Origin: LSUCC0057 sp048549915
GTDB taxonomy: Bacteria > Pseudomonadota > Gammaproteobacteria > Pseudomonadales > Porticoccaceae
Length of the DNA: 26,835 bases
NCBI GenBank assembly: GCA_048549915.1
Contig: JBLYYE010000059.1
Location: 1 to 26,835, forward strand
Direction: 5' to 3'
The notes beneath the pieces were generated by a model. That model ran no database searches. It saw only the letters and a program-made list of their open reading frames with translations, and was not told the origin of the DNA. Both the position numbers and the translations under genes were made by a program. Shown here one piece after another: positions 8,079 through 14,895 of the stretch. Each line of letters opens with the position of its first letter. Positions within the stretch are counted from its first letter, which is position 1.

Positions 8079-8094
8079 GCGATAAATTTATCGC
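8079..8094. promoter_or_regulatory. Perfect 16-bp palindrome upstream of efp
   Basis: GCGATAAATTTATCGC is a perfect dyad in the 126-base gap between the FimX-like gene and efp. It could be an operator for either divergent gene. No protein is known to me that binds exactly this sequence. Confidence 0.45.
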
Positions 8095-8152
8095 GCAAGT
8101 GACGGCATCAGTTGTATTATAACGCCACTTTTAACATAGGTACGGATAACTC

Positions 8153-8722
8153 ATGGGCACTTTTTCTACCAATGATTTCCGCTCAGGCATGAAAGTTATG
8201 CTCGACGGTGATCCCTGCAATATTATCGATAATGAGTTCGTAAAGCCCGGTAAAGGCCAAGCCTTTAATCGCGTTAAGCTGCGCAACTTAAAAACCGGAC
8301 GCGTGTTGGAAAAGACCTTCAAGTCTGGCGAGAGCCTTGAGGCGGCTGATGTAATGGATACCGACATGCAGTACCTCTACGAGGATGGCGAATTTTGGTA
8401 CTTCATGGAGCCCGACTCTTTTGAGCAGCATCAAGCCGATGCGACAGTCGTGGCCGACGCCAAGCTCTGGTTGCGCGAACAAGATACTTGTGTGGTGACA
8501 CTCTACAACGGCGCACCACTCTCAGTGATACCCCCTAATCATGTCGAGTTAGAAATTGTTGAAACTGATCCTGGGGTGCGCGGTGATACGGCTACCGGTG
8601 GTACCAAGCCTGCCACTCTGACAACCGGTGCCGTGGTTAAAGTGCCGCTGTTTTTGGACCGCGGCGATGTGATTCGGGTAGACACCCGCACTGGCGAGTA
8701 CCTCAGCCGCGCTCGCGACTAA
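8153..8722 (+). CDS. efp: Translation elongation factor P
   Basis: EF-P binds ribosomes stalled at consecutive prolines and promotes peptide bond formation. The 189-residue protein has the expected length and three beta-barrel domains, with the loop KPGKGQAF placing Lys34 at its tip. That is the residue which receives beta-lysine in E. coli-type systems, as opposed to Arg32 in rhamnosylated EF-P. The C-terminus GDVIRVDTRTGEYLSRA is the family signature. The modifying enzyme EpmA is encoded 14 bases downstream, which supports the Lys-type modification. A 16-bp palindrome lies upstream. Confidence 0.97.
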   Translation: MGTFSTNDFRSGMKVMLDGDPCNIIDNEFVKPGKGQAFNRVKLRNLKTGRVLEKTFKSGESLEAADVMDTDMQYLYEDGEFWYFMEPDSFEQHQADATVVADAKLWLREQDTCVVTLYNGAPLSVIPPNHVELEIVETDPGVRGDTATGGTKPATLTTGAVVKVPLFLDRGDVIRVDTRTGEYLSRARD

Positions 8723-8736
8723 AGCTTTGCCAAGAG

Positions 8737-9690
8737 ATGAATGATGCCGATGCGTGGCAGCCCGGGGCGAGCATGGCGGTATTGCGCCAACGGGCTGCGC
8801 TGTTCGCCTCTATTCGACAATTTTTTGCTTCCCGCAAAGTGCTGGAAGTGGACACGCCGTTGCTTTCGGGTTGCTTTGGTAGTGACCCATGTATCGAGCC
8901 GATAGTCGCCAGCATTAACGGCGGAGTTGGTTATCTGCAATCATCGCCGGAGTTCTTCCTGAAAAGGTTGCTCGCAGCGGGCAGTGGGGATATTTACTCT
9001 CTGGGCCGCGCATTTCGTAATGAAGAGAGCGGCAGGCGCCACAACCCAGAATTTACACTATTAGAGTGGTATCGGTGTGGCTGGGACGAGTATCAACTGA
9101 TGGATGAGGTGGAAGAGTTGGTGACGGTTCTGCTCGACGCCGCTCCCGCTAAAAGAGTCACCTACGCCGAGCTGTTTGAGAACGCGATCGGCCTCAATCC
9201 GCACACAGCAACCCTTGAACAGCTCTACCACTGTGCGCGCCAGTGTGGTGAGTGGGTCGCTTGCGCGCGCGCGGCAACGCTTGATCTACTTTTTGCTGAG
9301 CGCGTTGAACCGACACTCCCGGCTGGCTTAGTTTTTATCTGTGATTTTCCCTCATCGCATTCAGCACTTGCACAGATTCAGCGGCGGCCCGATGGAGAAA
9401 CCGTAGCGCGTAGATTCGAACTGTACTGCGATGGTATTGAGCTGGCTAATGGTTATTTAGAGCTGGCCGATGCCAACGAGCAGCAGTATCGGTTCAATCA
9501 GGAATTAGAGCAGCGGCGCTCTTCCCAATTACCGATTGCACCTTTAGATCACGCGCTGTTGGCTGCGCTTGACCACGGTATGCCAGATTGCGCAGGAGTT
9601 GCCTTAGGGGTAGACCGCTTATTGATGGCGCAGTTAGGTGTCGGTGATATCGATAGTGTGCAGCCGTTTAGCTGGCCGCGCTGTCACTAA
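8737..9690 (+). CDS. epmA: EF-P--(R)-beta-lysine ligase EpmA (GenX/PoxA)
   Basis: EpmA is a paralogue of the lysyl-tRNA synthetase catalytic core that attaches beta-lysine to Lys34 of EF-P. The 317-residue protein lacks the tRNA anticodon domain and carries the class II motifs: SSPEFFLKRLLAAG, GRAFRNEESGRRHNPEFTLLEWYR (written in two parts here: GRAFRNEESG and RRHNPEFTLLEWYR), and motif 3 GVALGVDRLLM. The start at 8737 matches the E. coli N-terminus (WQPxAS). It lies directly behind efp, probably in one operon; the beta-lysine-forming partner EpmB is not in this window. Its stop codon overlaps that of the convergent serine acetyltransferase by 3 bases (CTAA). Confidence 0.95.
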   Translation: MNDADAWQPGASMAVLRQRAALFASIRQFFASRKVLEVDTPLLSGCFGSDPCIEPIVASINGGVGYLQSSPEFFLKRLLAAGSGDIYSLGRAFRNEESGRRHNPEFTLLEWYRCGWDEYQLMDEVEELVTVLLDAAPAKRVTYAELFENAIGLNPHTATLEQLYHCARQCGEWVACARAATLDLLFAERVEPTLPAGLVFICDFPSSHSALAQIQRRPDGETVARRFELYCDGIELANGYLELADANEQQYRFNQELEQRRSSQLPIAPLDHALLAALDHGMPDCAGVALGVDRLLMAQLGVGDIDSVQPFSWPRCH

Positions 9691-10559
9691 CTGCTGCGTT
9701 GTTGGCGCTGCTCTTGAGAGACTTGAAAGTAATGCTCCATCAGCTCGGCCGGATTGTCGCTGTCACTGCGCCCCACCCATTTTGCCGGCACCCCGGCAAC
9801 CACGCTGTGGGCCTCGACATCTTTGAGTACTACGGCAGCGGCGGCGACCATAGAGCCAGTACCGATGTTGATATTGCCCAATATCTTAGCCCCAGGCCCC
9901 AACAGGACATCGCGCCCTACCTTGGGATGACGATCTCCCGACTCTTTGCCGGTACCGCCCAGTGTGACGCCTTGCATAATGGAAACATTGTCTTCGACAC
10001 GGGCTGTCTCGCCAATCACAACGCCTGTGGCATGATCGAGCATGATCCCGCAGCCGATTACTGCCGCGGGGTGGATGTCGACGCCAAGTTGGCAACTTAT
10101 CGTGTGCTGGATGAGTAGCGCGGCATTTAATTGTCCATCCTGCCATAATTTGTGCGCAACGCGATAACCTTGTAAGGCGCAGAACCCTTTGCTAAACAAA
10201 AGAGCATGCAATGCTGATTGGCAGGCGCTATCTCGCTGGACTATCGCAGACAAATCGGCATTGGCTGCAGCGCTTTGTAGTGGATTAGAAAAACAATTGA
10301 GGGCAGCACTGTGTAGGTGATCGCGATCAAGCTGGGAAGAGTTTAGGCGCTCAGTGACTAGTGCTGCATAAAATTTTCCGCTATCGGGCAGTGCTTTTAA
10401 TAGTGGGTCGATTAAGCCTGCGAGCAGGGGCTCGCTTTGGCGCATCTCTAGCGCTTCGTTTGATAGCGACTCGACATTAAATCGAGAAAGCGTGTTTGTC
10501 GGCTCAATCATCATTGAGCCATTGTCGGTGATCGCGACCTGCGATGCCAGCCGTGGCAT
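9687..10559 (-). CDS. cysE: Serine O-acetyltransferase (CysE-type), second copy
   Basis: The 290-residue protein has the full CysE plan: a helical N-terminal domain with LLFSKGFCALQGYRVAH, then the hexapeptide beta-helix with VDIHPAAVIG, MLDHATGVVIGETA, GVTLGGTGKESGDRHPK and VAGVPAKWVG, and a 25-residue C-terminal tail that is often the site of cysteine feedback and cysteine synthase binding. It is closer to classical CysE than the copy at 2682. It starts 11 bases after the comF stop and is probably in one transcript with zapG and comF. AAGG lies about 10 bases before the ATG. Convergent with epmA. Confidence 0.92.
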   Translation of the reverse strand: MPRLASQVAITDNGSMMIEPTNTLSRFNVESLSNEALEMRQSEPLLAGLIDPLLKALPDSGKFYAALVTERLNSSQLDRDHLHSAALNCFSNPLQSAAANADLSAIVQRDSACQSALHALLFSKGFCALQGYRVAHKLWQDGQLNAALLIQHTISCQLGVDIHPAAVIGCGIMLDHATGVVIGETARVEDNVSIMQGVTLGGTGKESGDRHPKVGRDVLLGPGAKILGNINIGTGSMVAAAAVVLKDVEAHSVVAGVPAKWVGRSDSDNPAELMEHYFQVSQEQRQQRSS

Positions 10560-10570
10560 GGATATTTACC

Positions 10571-11284
10571 TTAAGCGAAGCTCTTTGGGCCGGGTTGGGG
10601 GGTGCGCGATACGGCTATTAACTCGACCTGCACAGCACCCGCTGCCAACAGGGCGGCACTTGCAGCGCGCGCGGTCGCAGTGGTGGTAACAACATCGTCG
10701 ACGAGCCCAACCGTTAGTCCAGCCACGCCGGTGGCAGAGAAAGCATTGCGAAGATTGTGCAACCGTTGTTTTCTTGGCAGGCCTTGCTGTGATTGTCGAT
10801 AAGAGTGTCGGCGCAGCCGTGCGCTCGGAGTTATGTGATGTTGTCCTGGAAAGTGTGCGGCCAAGGCGTGGGTGAGCCTGGCAGCTTGAGAAAAGCCCCG
10901 CTCGAGAGTGCGGCGCGGATGTGCTGGCATTGCGATTAGAGTCAGTGCAGCGAAGTCTGCGGGGCGCTCTATTAATCGCTCAGCAATCAGGTGAGCCAGC
11001 AGCGGCAATGATGGGCTGTGCAGTTTGTGTTTGAGGGAATCGATGAGGCGCGCACTGAGTTCAGTATAAATCAGTGGGATATGCGCGCGGCAAAATGGCG
11101 GTGGTAAGTGTTGGCATTCAGGACAGATGCCGTTGTCGGGAAGCGGCAGTGCACATACATGGCAACCTTTCTTTATATATCTCAAATCTGCCAGACAAGA
11201 CTGGCACAACGGTGCAGTGAGGCGATTGACGCTGGCGAGACAAAACCAGCAAAAATTGCGCGAGTAGCCGCTCAGATTTGACAC
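10571..11284 (-). CDS. ComF/GntX-family phosphoribosyltransferase-like protein
   Basis: The protein (237 residues) starts with a zinc-ribbon-like region of paired cysteines (CWFC, CQSC, CHVC, CPEC) followed by a type I phosphoribosyltransferase fold, with the PRPP-binding loop VDDVVTTTATA near the C-terminus. This is the ComF/GntX family. ComF is needed for DNA uptake in naturally transformable bacteria, and GntX is linked to use of DNA or gluconate; the reaction is not established. GTG 11284 is chosen because GGAG lies 6 bases upstream; GTG 11305 would include the ribosome site in the gene. It lies between zapG and the cysE copy, on the same strand. Confidence 0.87.
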   Translation of the reverse strand: MSNLSGYSRNFCWFCLASVNRLTAPLCQSCLADLRYIKKGCHVCALPLPDNGICPECQHLPPPFCRAHIPLIYTELSARLIDSLKHKLHSPSLPLLAHLIAERLIERPADFAALTLIAMPAHPRRTLERGFSQAARLTHALAAHFPGQHHITPSARLRRHSYRQSQQGLPRKQRLHNLRNAFSATGVAGLTVGLVDDVVTTTATARAASAALLAAGAVQVELIAVSRTPQPGPKSFA

Positions 11285-11340
11285 GCCATGCTCCAAGTTG
11301 CGCACTCAAATAGTGTCTAGCTGAGCATAGCGTAGCAGAG

Positions 11341-11835
11341 CTAATCGATTTTAGAGTTGCCCGAGTGCATGGTGTCGGCCGCAGTCGCATTCTCTGCCTC
11401 CTCCGCTTCGAGCCCGTACTCTTCGCTCAGCACGCCACCAGGTACTTTGGGTGCGTAGTCGCGTGGCGGTTCTATATCGTCGATAGAGAGTAACGGGTTG
11501 CCGTGGCTATCGTGCAGTTGAACTGCGCCTTCAACTGAGCTCAGCAGTTTTTGAGCCACTTCTGGCCCGGCTAGGCGCACTGCGCTAGCGGCGAGATGTT
11601 CATGCATTTCGCGATAACTTTGGGCCATGGTGGCATTCAGCTGCGACAGCTGGACAAAATGGCTGGCTACTTCGTGCTGATAGGTCTGGTAGCGCTCTTC
11701 ACTGTCGGCGAGACGTTGCTTTAGCTCGCGAGCTGTCGCAGTAGAGCTGCGCGCTCCGCGACTAGTCAGATGGCCTATGGCACCGCCCAACAGTAGAGCG
11801 ACAGCGGCGATGATTAAAGTGGAAGTGGTAAACAC
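11341..11835 (-). CDS. zapG: ZapG/YhcB-family division and envelope protein
   Basis: The 164-residue protein has one N-terminal membrane helix (about residues 5-20), a coiled-coil region (about 30-100) and an acidic, disordered C-terminus. This is the plan of YhcB (DUF1043, now ZapG), an inner-membrane protein linking cell division and envelope synthesis. The divergent zapE gene is the same arrangement as yhcB-yhcM in E. coli, which supports the call. The start is GTG 11835, with AAGGAG 5 bases upstream. The upstream reading frame to 11979 is not credible as protein and overlaps the promoter region. Confidence 0.85.
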   Translation of the reverse strand: MFTTSTLIIAAVALLLGGAIGHLTSRGARSSTATARELKQRLADSEERYQTYQHEVASHFVQLSQLNATMAQSYREMHEHLAASAVRLAGPEVAQKLLSSVEGAVQLHDSHGNPLLSIDDIEPPRDYAPKVPGGVLSEEYGLEAEEAENATAADTMHSGNSKID

Positions 11836-11880
11836 GAGATCTCCTTGCACAATCGGTAACAAACTACGCGGGTAGTGTAG

Positions 11881-11905
11881 CAATGGGGTTATATTAACCC
11901 GATTG
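11881..11905. promoter_or_regulatory. Inverted repeat upstream of zapG
   Basis: Arms CAATGGGGTTA and TAACCCGATTG surround a central TAT, with one mismatch in 11 bp. It lies 46 bases upstream of the zapG start in the divergent gap to zapE. Operator-like; the cognate regulator is unknown. Confidence 0.4.
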
Positions 11906-11978
11906 TGGAATTTTGTCGCCGTCGGCTCAAGGTATCCGCTTGCCTCGGCCCTGAGCAATCGGTACAGTTCTGCCCCCA

Positions 11979-11999
11979 TAGATTGGCATGGCCAATCTA
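11979..11999. promoter_or_regulatory. Perfect 9-bp dyad overlapping a candidate zapE promoter
   Basis: Arms TAGATTGGC and GCCAATCTA flank a central ATG with no mismatch. The left arm contains TTGGCA (11983-11988), which with TATTTT (12005-12010) and a 16-base spacer would form a zapE promoter. A protein bound here would cover the -35. No T run follows, so it is not a terminator. Confidence 0.5.
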
Positions 12000-12027
12000 G
12001 AGACTATTTTATCTGTAAGGCCATTGC

Positions 12028-13137
12028 ATGACACCCATTCAGCGCTATCAGCGCGACCTGCAGCGCGACGATTTTGTCGCCGACTCCGCGCAAGCTAGGG
12101 CGGTTGAGTTGCTTGAAGAGCTCTACCAGCAGTTGCTTGCAGCACGGCCTGAACGGCGCGGTTTAGCTGGTCGATTGGCGGCGCTGTTGCCCGGTGTCGG
12201 TGCGCAGCAAAGCTCTCCACTGGGGCTCTATTTTTGGGGTGGTGTAGGGCGCGGTAAAACCTATCTTATGGATAATTTCTTTGAGAGCTTGCCGTTCGAA
12301 GAGAAGCGACGCTACCACTTCCACCGATTTATGCGACGAGTTCACGCCGAGCTCAAACAGCAAGCGGGCAATAAGAACCCGCTGCTGGCAGTGGCTGACC
12401 GTCTCGCCGGCGAGGCCCGGGTGATCTGTTTTGATGAGTTCTTCGTCACCGATATTACCGATGCAATGCTACTTGGCGGGTTGATGCAGGAGTTGTTTGT
12501 GCGCGGTGTCACCTTGGTTGCTACCTCTAATATTGCGCCAGACGGGCTGTATAAGAACGGTTTGCAGCGACAGCGGTTTCTTCCCGCTATTGCGCTGCTT
12601 AAAGAGCGCTGCCAAGTAGTCAATGTTGACGGCGGCACGGATTACCGTTTGCGTACGCTCGAGCAAGCGCCGCTTTACCACACCCCATTAAATGAGGCTG
12701 CCGAGCAGGCTCTTGAATCAATGTTTGCCAAATTAGTCCCCGCCGAGGGTGAGATTCGCGAGGGGGTTAAGTTGGAGGTTGAAAACAGGCCTATTCGCTG
12801 CCGGCGAGTAGCGGAAGATATTGCCTGGTTTGACTTTGCTGCCCTGTGTGATGGCCCGCGCAGTCAGAACGACTATATTGAGTTGGCGCGAGAGTTTCAC
12901 GCCATATTAATCAGCGATGTGCCGCAGCTCGGCCGCAGTAGCGATGATGCGGTGCGGCGCTTCGTCAATATGATCGACGAGTTCTATGATCGCCAAGTAA
13001 AGGTGGTGCTGGCCGCAGCAGTCCCATTGACTGAGCTCTACAGCGGCGGCAAATTAGAGTTTGAGTTCCAGCGCACCGCCAGCAGGCTGCTTGAAATGCA
13101 GAGTCACGAGTACTTGGCGCGCCCGCACCGCCCATAA
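12028..13137 (+). CDS. zapE: Cell-division ATPase ZapE (AFG1-like)
   Basis: ZapE (YhcM) is an AFG1-type P-loop ATPase that associates with the Z ring and matters under heat or low oxygen. The 369-residue protein shows the Walker A motif GGVGRGKT, the linked YHFHRFMRRVH, Walker B VICFDEFFVTDITDA and the sensor LVATSNIAP. Length agrees with the family (about 375). AAGG lies 8 bases before the ATG. Divergent from zapG; followed after 116 bases by rplM. Confidence 0.95.
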   Translation: MTPIQRYQRDLQRDDFVADSAQARAVELLEELYQQLLAARPERRGLAGRLAALLPGVGAQQSSPLGLYFWGGVGRGKTYLMDNFFESLPFEEKRRYHFHRFMRRVHAELKQQAGNKNPLLAVADRLAGEARVICFDEFFVTDITDAMLLGGLMQELFVRGVTLVATSNIAPDGLYKNGLQRQRFLPAIALLKERCQVVNVDGGTDYRLRTLEQAPLYHTPLNEAAEQALESMFAKLVPAEGEIREGVKLEVENRPIRCRRVAEDIAWFDFAALCDGPRSQNDYIELAREFHAILISDVPQLGRSSDDAVRRFVNMIDEFYDRQVKVVLAAAVPLTELYSGGKLEFEFQRTASRLLEMQSHEYLARPHRP

Positions 13138-13181
13138 TTACACGGTTTTAAAAAAACTTAACAAAACAGGGTCGCAACCCC

Positions 13182-13237
13182 TTGTAATGCGTCGCATCGG
13201 TCATTACAATTCGCGTCCTTTTTTGGGAACCCCCAAA
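13182..13237 (+). promoter_or_regulatory. Structured leader of rplM-rpsI (candidate autoregulatory site)
   Basis: Two hairpins can form before rplM: TTGTAATG (13182-13189) pairs with CATTACAA (13202-13209), and TTTGGG (13222-13227) with CCCAAA (13232-13237), the second ending just before the ribosome site AGGA. An alternative stem ATGCG/CGCAT lies in the first loop. In E. coli the rplM leader mRNA is the target of L13 feedback control; the same role here is inferred. Confidence 0.45.
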
Positions 13238-13253
13238 GCCAGGCAGGAATAAA

Positions 13254-13682
13254 ATGAAAACATATAGCGCTAATGCAGAAACCGCCCAGCACGACTGGTA
13301 TATCGTAGACGCCGAAGGCAAAACTTTGGGCCGTATGGCTACAGAGATCGCTTCGCGGTTGCGTGGTAAACACAAGCCCGAGTACACCCCCCACGTTGAC
13401 ACTGGTGACTTCATTGTCGTCGTCAATGCTGAGAAGGTTGCAGTCACTGGCAACAAAGCCAAGGACAAGATCTACTACTCGCACACCGGCTACCCCGGCG
13501 GCATTAAAGATATCTCATTTGAGAAGCTGATCGATAAAGCACCTGAGCGTGTTATTCAATCCGCTGTAAAAGGAATGTTGCCACGCGGCCCGCTGGGTCG
13601 TGCAATGTTCAGAAAGTTGAAAGTTTACGCTGGTACCGAGCATCCACACGAAGCTCAGCAGCCCAAAGTCCTCGAAGTTTAA
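13254..13682 (+). CDS. rplM: 50S ribosomal protein L13
   Basis: The 142-residue protein has the length and sequence of bacterial L13: KTYSANAETAQHDWYIVDA at the start, LGRMATEIASRLRGKHKPEYTPH, the central SHTGYPGG, and MLPRGPLGRAMFRKLKVYAG near the end. It binds 23S rRNA early in assembly of the large subunit. AGGA lies 6 bases before the ATG. It forms the usual two-gene unit with rpsI, 11 bases downstream, ended by a strong terminator. Confidence 0.98.
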   Translation: MKTYSANAETAQHDWYIVDAEGKTLGRMATEIASRLRGKHKPEYTPHVDTGDFIVVVNAEKVAVTGNKAKDKIYYSHTGYPGGIKDISFEKLIDKAPERVIQSAVKGMLPRGPLGRAMFRKLKVYAGTEHPHEAQQPKVLEV

Positions 13683-13693
13683 CGGAAACTATC

Positions 13694-14086
13694 ATGGCCG
13701 AAAATCAATACTATGGAACTGGGCGTCGCAAAACTTCTTCTGCGCGCGTCTTCCTCAAGTCTGGCGGTGGCAACATTACTGTCAATTCTCGCACTTTGGA
13801 CGTCTACTTCGGTCGTGAAGTGGCTCGAATGATCGTACGTCAGCCGCTTGAGTTGGCCGATGCGGTTGAAAAGTTCGATCTCGATATCACCGTCAAAGGC
13901 GGCGGTAGCTTTGGTCAGGCTGGAGCAATCCGCCACGGTATCGCACGCGCACTACTCGAGTATGATGAGAGCCTGCGCCCTGTTTTGCGCAAGGCGGGCT
14001 TCCTGACTCGCGATGCACGACAAGTTGAGCGCAAGAAAGTCGGCCTGCACAAAGCGCGCAAGCGCCCACAATTCTCCAAGCGGTAA
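13694..14086 (+). CDS. rpsI: 30S ribosomal protein S9
   Basis: The 130-residue protein matches S9: YYGTGRRKTSSARVFL near the start, TVKGGGSFGQAGAIRHGIARAL in the centre (shown here as GGGSFGQAGAIRHGIARAL) and the conserved basic tail ending KRPQFSKR, which reaches the P-site tRNA. It is translated right behind rplM. A rho-independent terminator follows 26 bases after the stop. Confidence 0.98.
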   Translation: MAENQYYGTGRRKTSSARVFLKSGGGNITVNSRTLDVYFGREVARMIVRQPLELADAVEKFDLDITVKGGGSFGQAGAIRHGIARALLEYDESLRPVLRKAGFLTRDARQVERKKVGLHKARKRPQFSKR

Positions 14087-14104
14087 GCTTTGGTTGGTTG
14101 TGCG

Positions 14105-14135
14105 AAAAAAAACCCGGCTCAGGCCGGGTTTTTTT
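14105..14135 (+). terminator. Rho-independent terminator after rpsI
   Basis: A run of eight A, then CCCGGC / GCCGGG (14113-14118 and 14123-14128) with a TCAG loop, then seven T. A textbook terminator for the rplM-rpsI unit. Confidence 0.95.
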
Positions 14136-14200
14136 GTTTTTTTGGTTTATTTTCTCTTCGTAATAGCGACTATTTAGTCGGTGTTTTGGGTGGGCTCGTG

Positions 14201-14229
14201 TTGCCAAAAAAACACGATTCCGTTACTAT
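14201..14229 (+). promoter_or_regulatory. Candidate sigma-70 promoter of the pet operon
   Basis: TTGCCA (14201-14206) and TACTAT (14224-14229) are separated by exactly 17 bases, between the rpsI terminator and petA. A 6-bp dyad, CGACTA-TT-TAGTCG, lies at 14167-14180 just upstream. Confidence 0.55.
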
Positions 14230-14295
14230 GCAGCGCCTTTTTTATCTGCGTGCTGTTTGCGCGCTATCTTACATCGCCGTAATAGGGAGAACGTC

Positions 14296-14895
14296 ATGAG
14301 CAGTGACGGAGTCAACCATAGTCGCCGCCGTTTTTTGACCGGTGCCACCTGTGTAGTAGGTGGTGCGGGCGTAGTCGGTGCCGCTGTGCCTTTTGTATCA
14401 TCTTGGAATCCAAGCGCTAAAGCTAAAGCTGCCGGTGCGCCAGTCAAGGTGAATATCGCCAATTTAGAGCCAGGCGCTCGCGTAGTTGTTGAGTGGCGCG
14501 GCAAGCCGATCTATGTGGTGCGCCGCACCGCTGAGACACTGGCCAACCTGAGCAAAGTTGAGTCTGTATTGCGAGACCCAAATTCGGAAGTGTCCAATCA
14601 GCCCAGCTATGTTGACCCGGTCAACCGCGCCTCACGCGCTGAAATTCTGGTGTTAATTGGTCTTTGTACCCATCTCGGTTGTGCGCCGATGTACCGCCCC
14701 GACGTAGGCGCTGCCGATCTTGGCGGCGACGCATGGGTCGGTGGTTTCTTCTGCCCCTGCCACGGTTCTAAGTTTGACTTGGCTGGGCGTGTTTATCAGG
14801 GCGTACCCGCGCCGACCAACTTAGAAGTTCCGCCCTACCGCTTTGAAGAAGGTGGTGATGTCTTAGTGGTTGGTCTAGATCAGGAGGTGGCGTAA
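14296..14895 (+). CDS. petA: Ubiquinol-cytochrome c reductase Rieske iron-sulfur subunit
   Basis: This is the Rieske subunit of the cytochrome bc1 complex; it takes electrons from ubiquinol at the outer face of the inner membrane and passes them to cytochrome c1. The 199-residue protein starts with a twin-arginine signal anchor (SRRRFLT, then a hydrophobic stretch to about residue 35). The cluster motifs are CTHLGC (124-129) and CPCHGS (153-158): ligands C124, H126, C153, H156 and disulfide C129-C155. I chose ATG 14296, with GGGAGA 5 bases upstream; an in-frame ATG at 14257 lacks support. The stop codon overlaps the next start by 1 base (TAATG), a sign of coupling. Confidence 0.96.
   Translation: MSSDGVNHSRRRFLTGATCVVGGAGVVGAAVPFVSSWNPSAKAKAAGAPVKVNIANLEPGARVVVEWRGKPIYVVRRTAETLANLSKVESVLRDPNSEVSNQPSYVDPVNRASRAEILVLIGLCTHLGCAPMYRPDVGAADLGGDAWVGGFFCPCHGSKFDLAGRVYQGVPAPTNLEVPPYRFEEGGDVLVVGLDQEVA

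Noticed and set aside
11836..11979. Longer N-terminus for zapG from 11979
   Set aside because: The extra 48 residues precede the membrane helix, contain the inverted repeat, and lack homology, while GTG 11835 has a strong AAGGAG.
14257..14295. Upstream ATG for petA
   Set aside because: It would add 13 residues before the twin-arginine signal, lacks a ribosome site, and the ATG at 14296 has GGGAGA at proper spacing.
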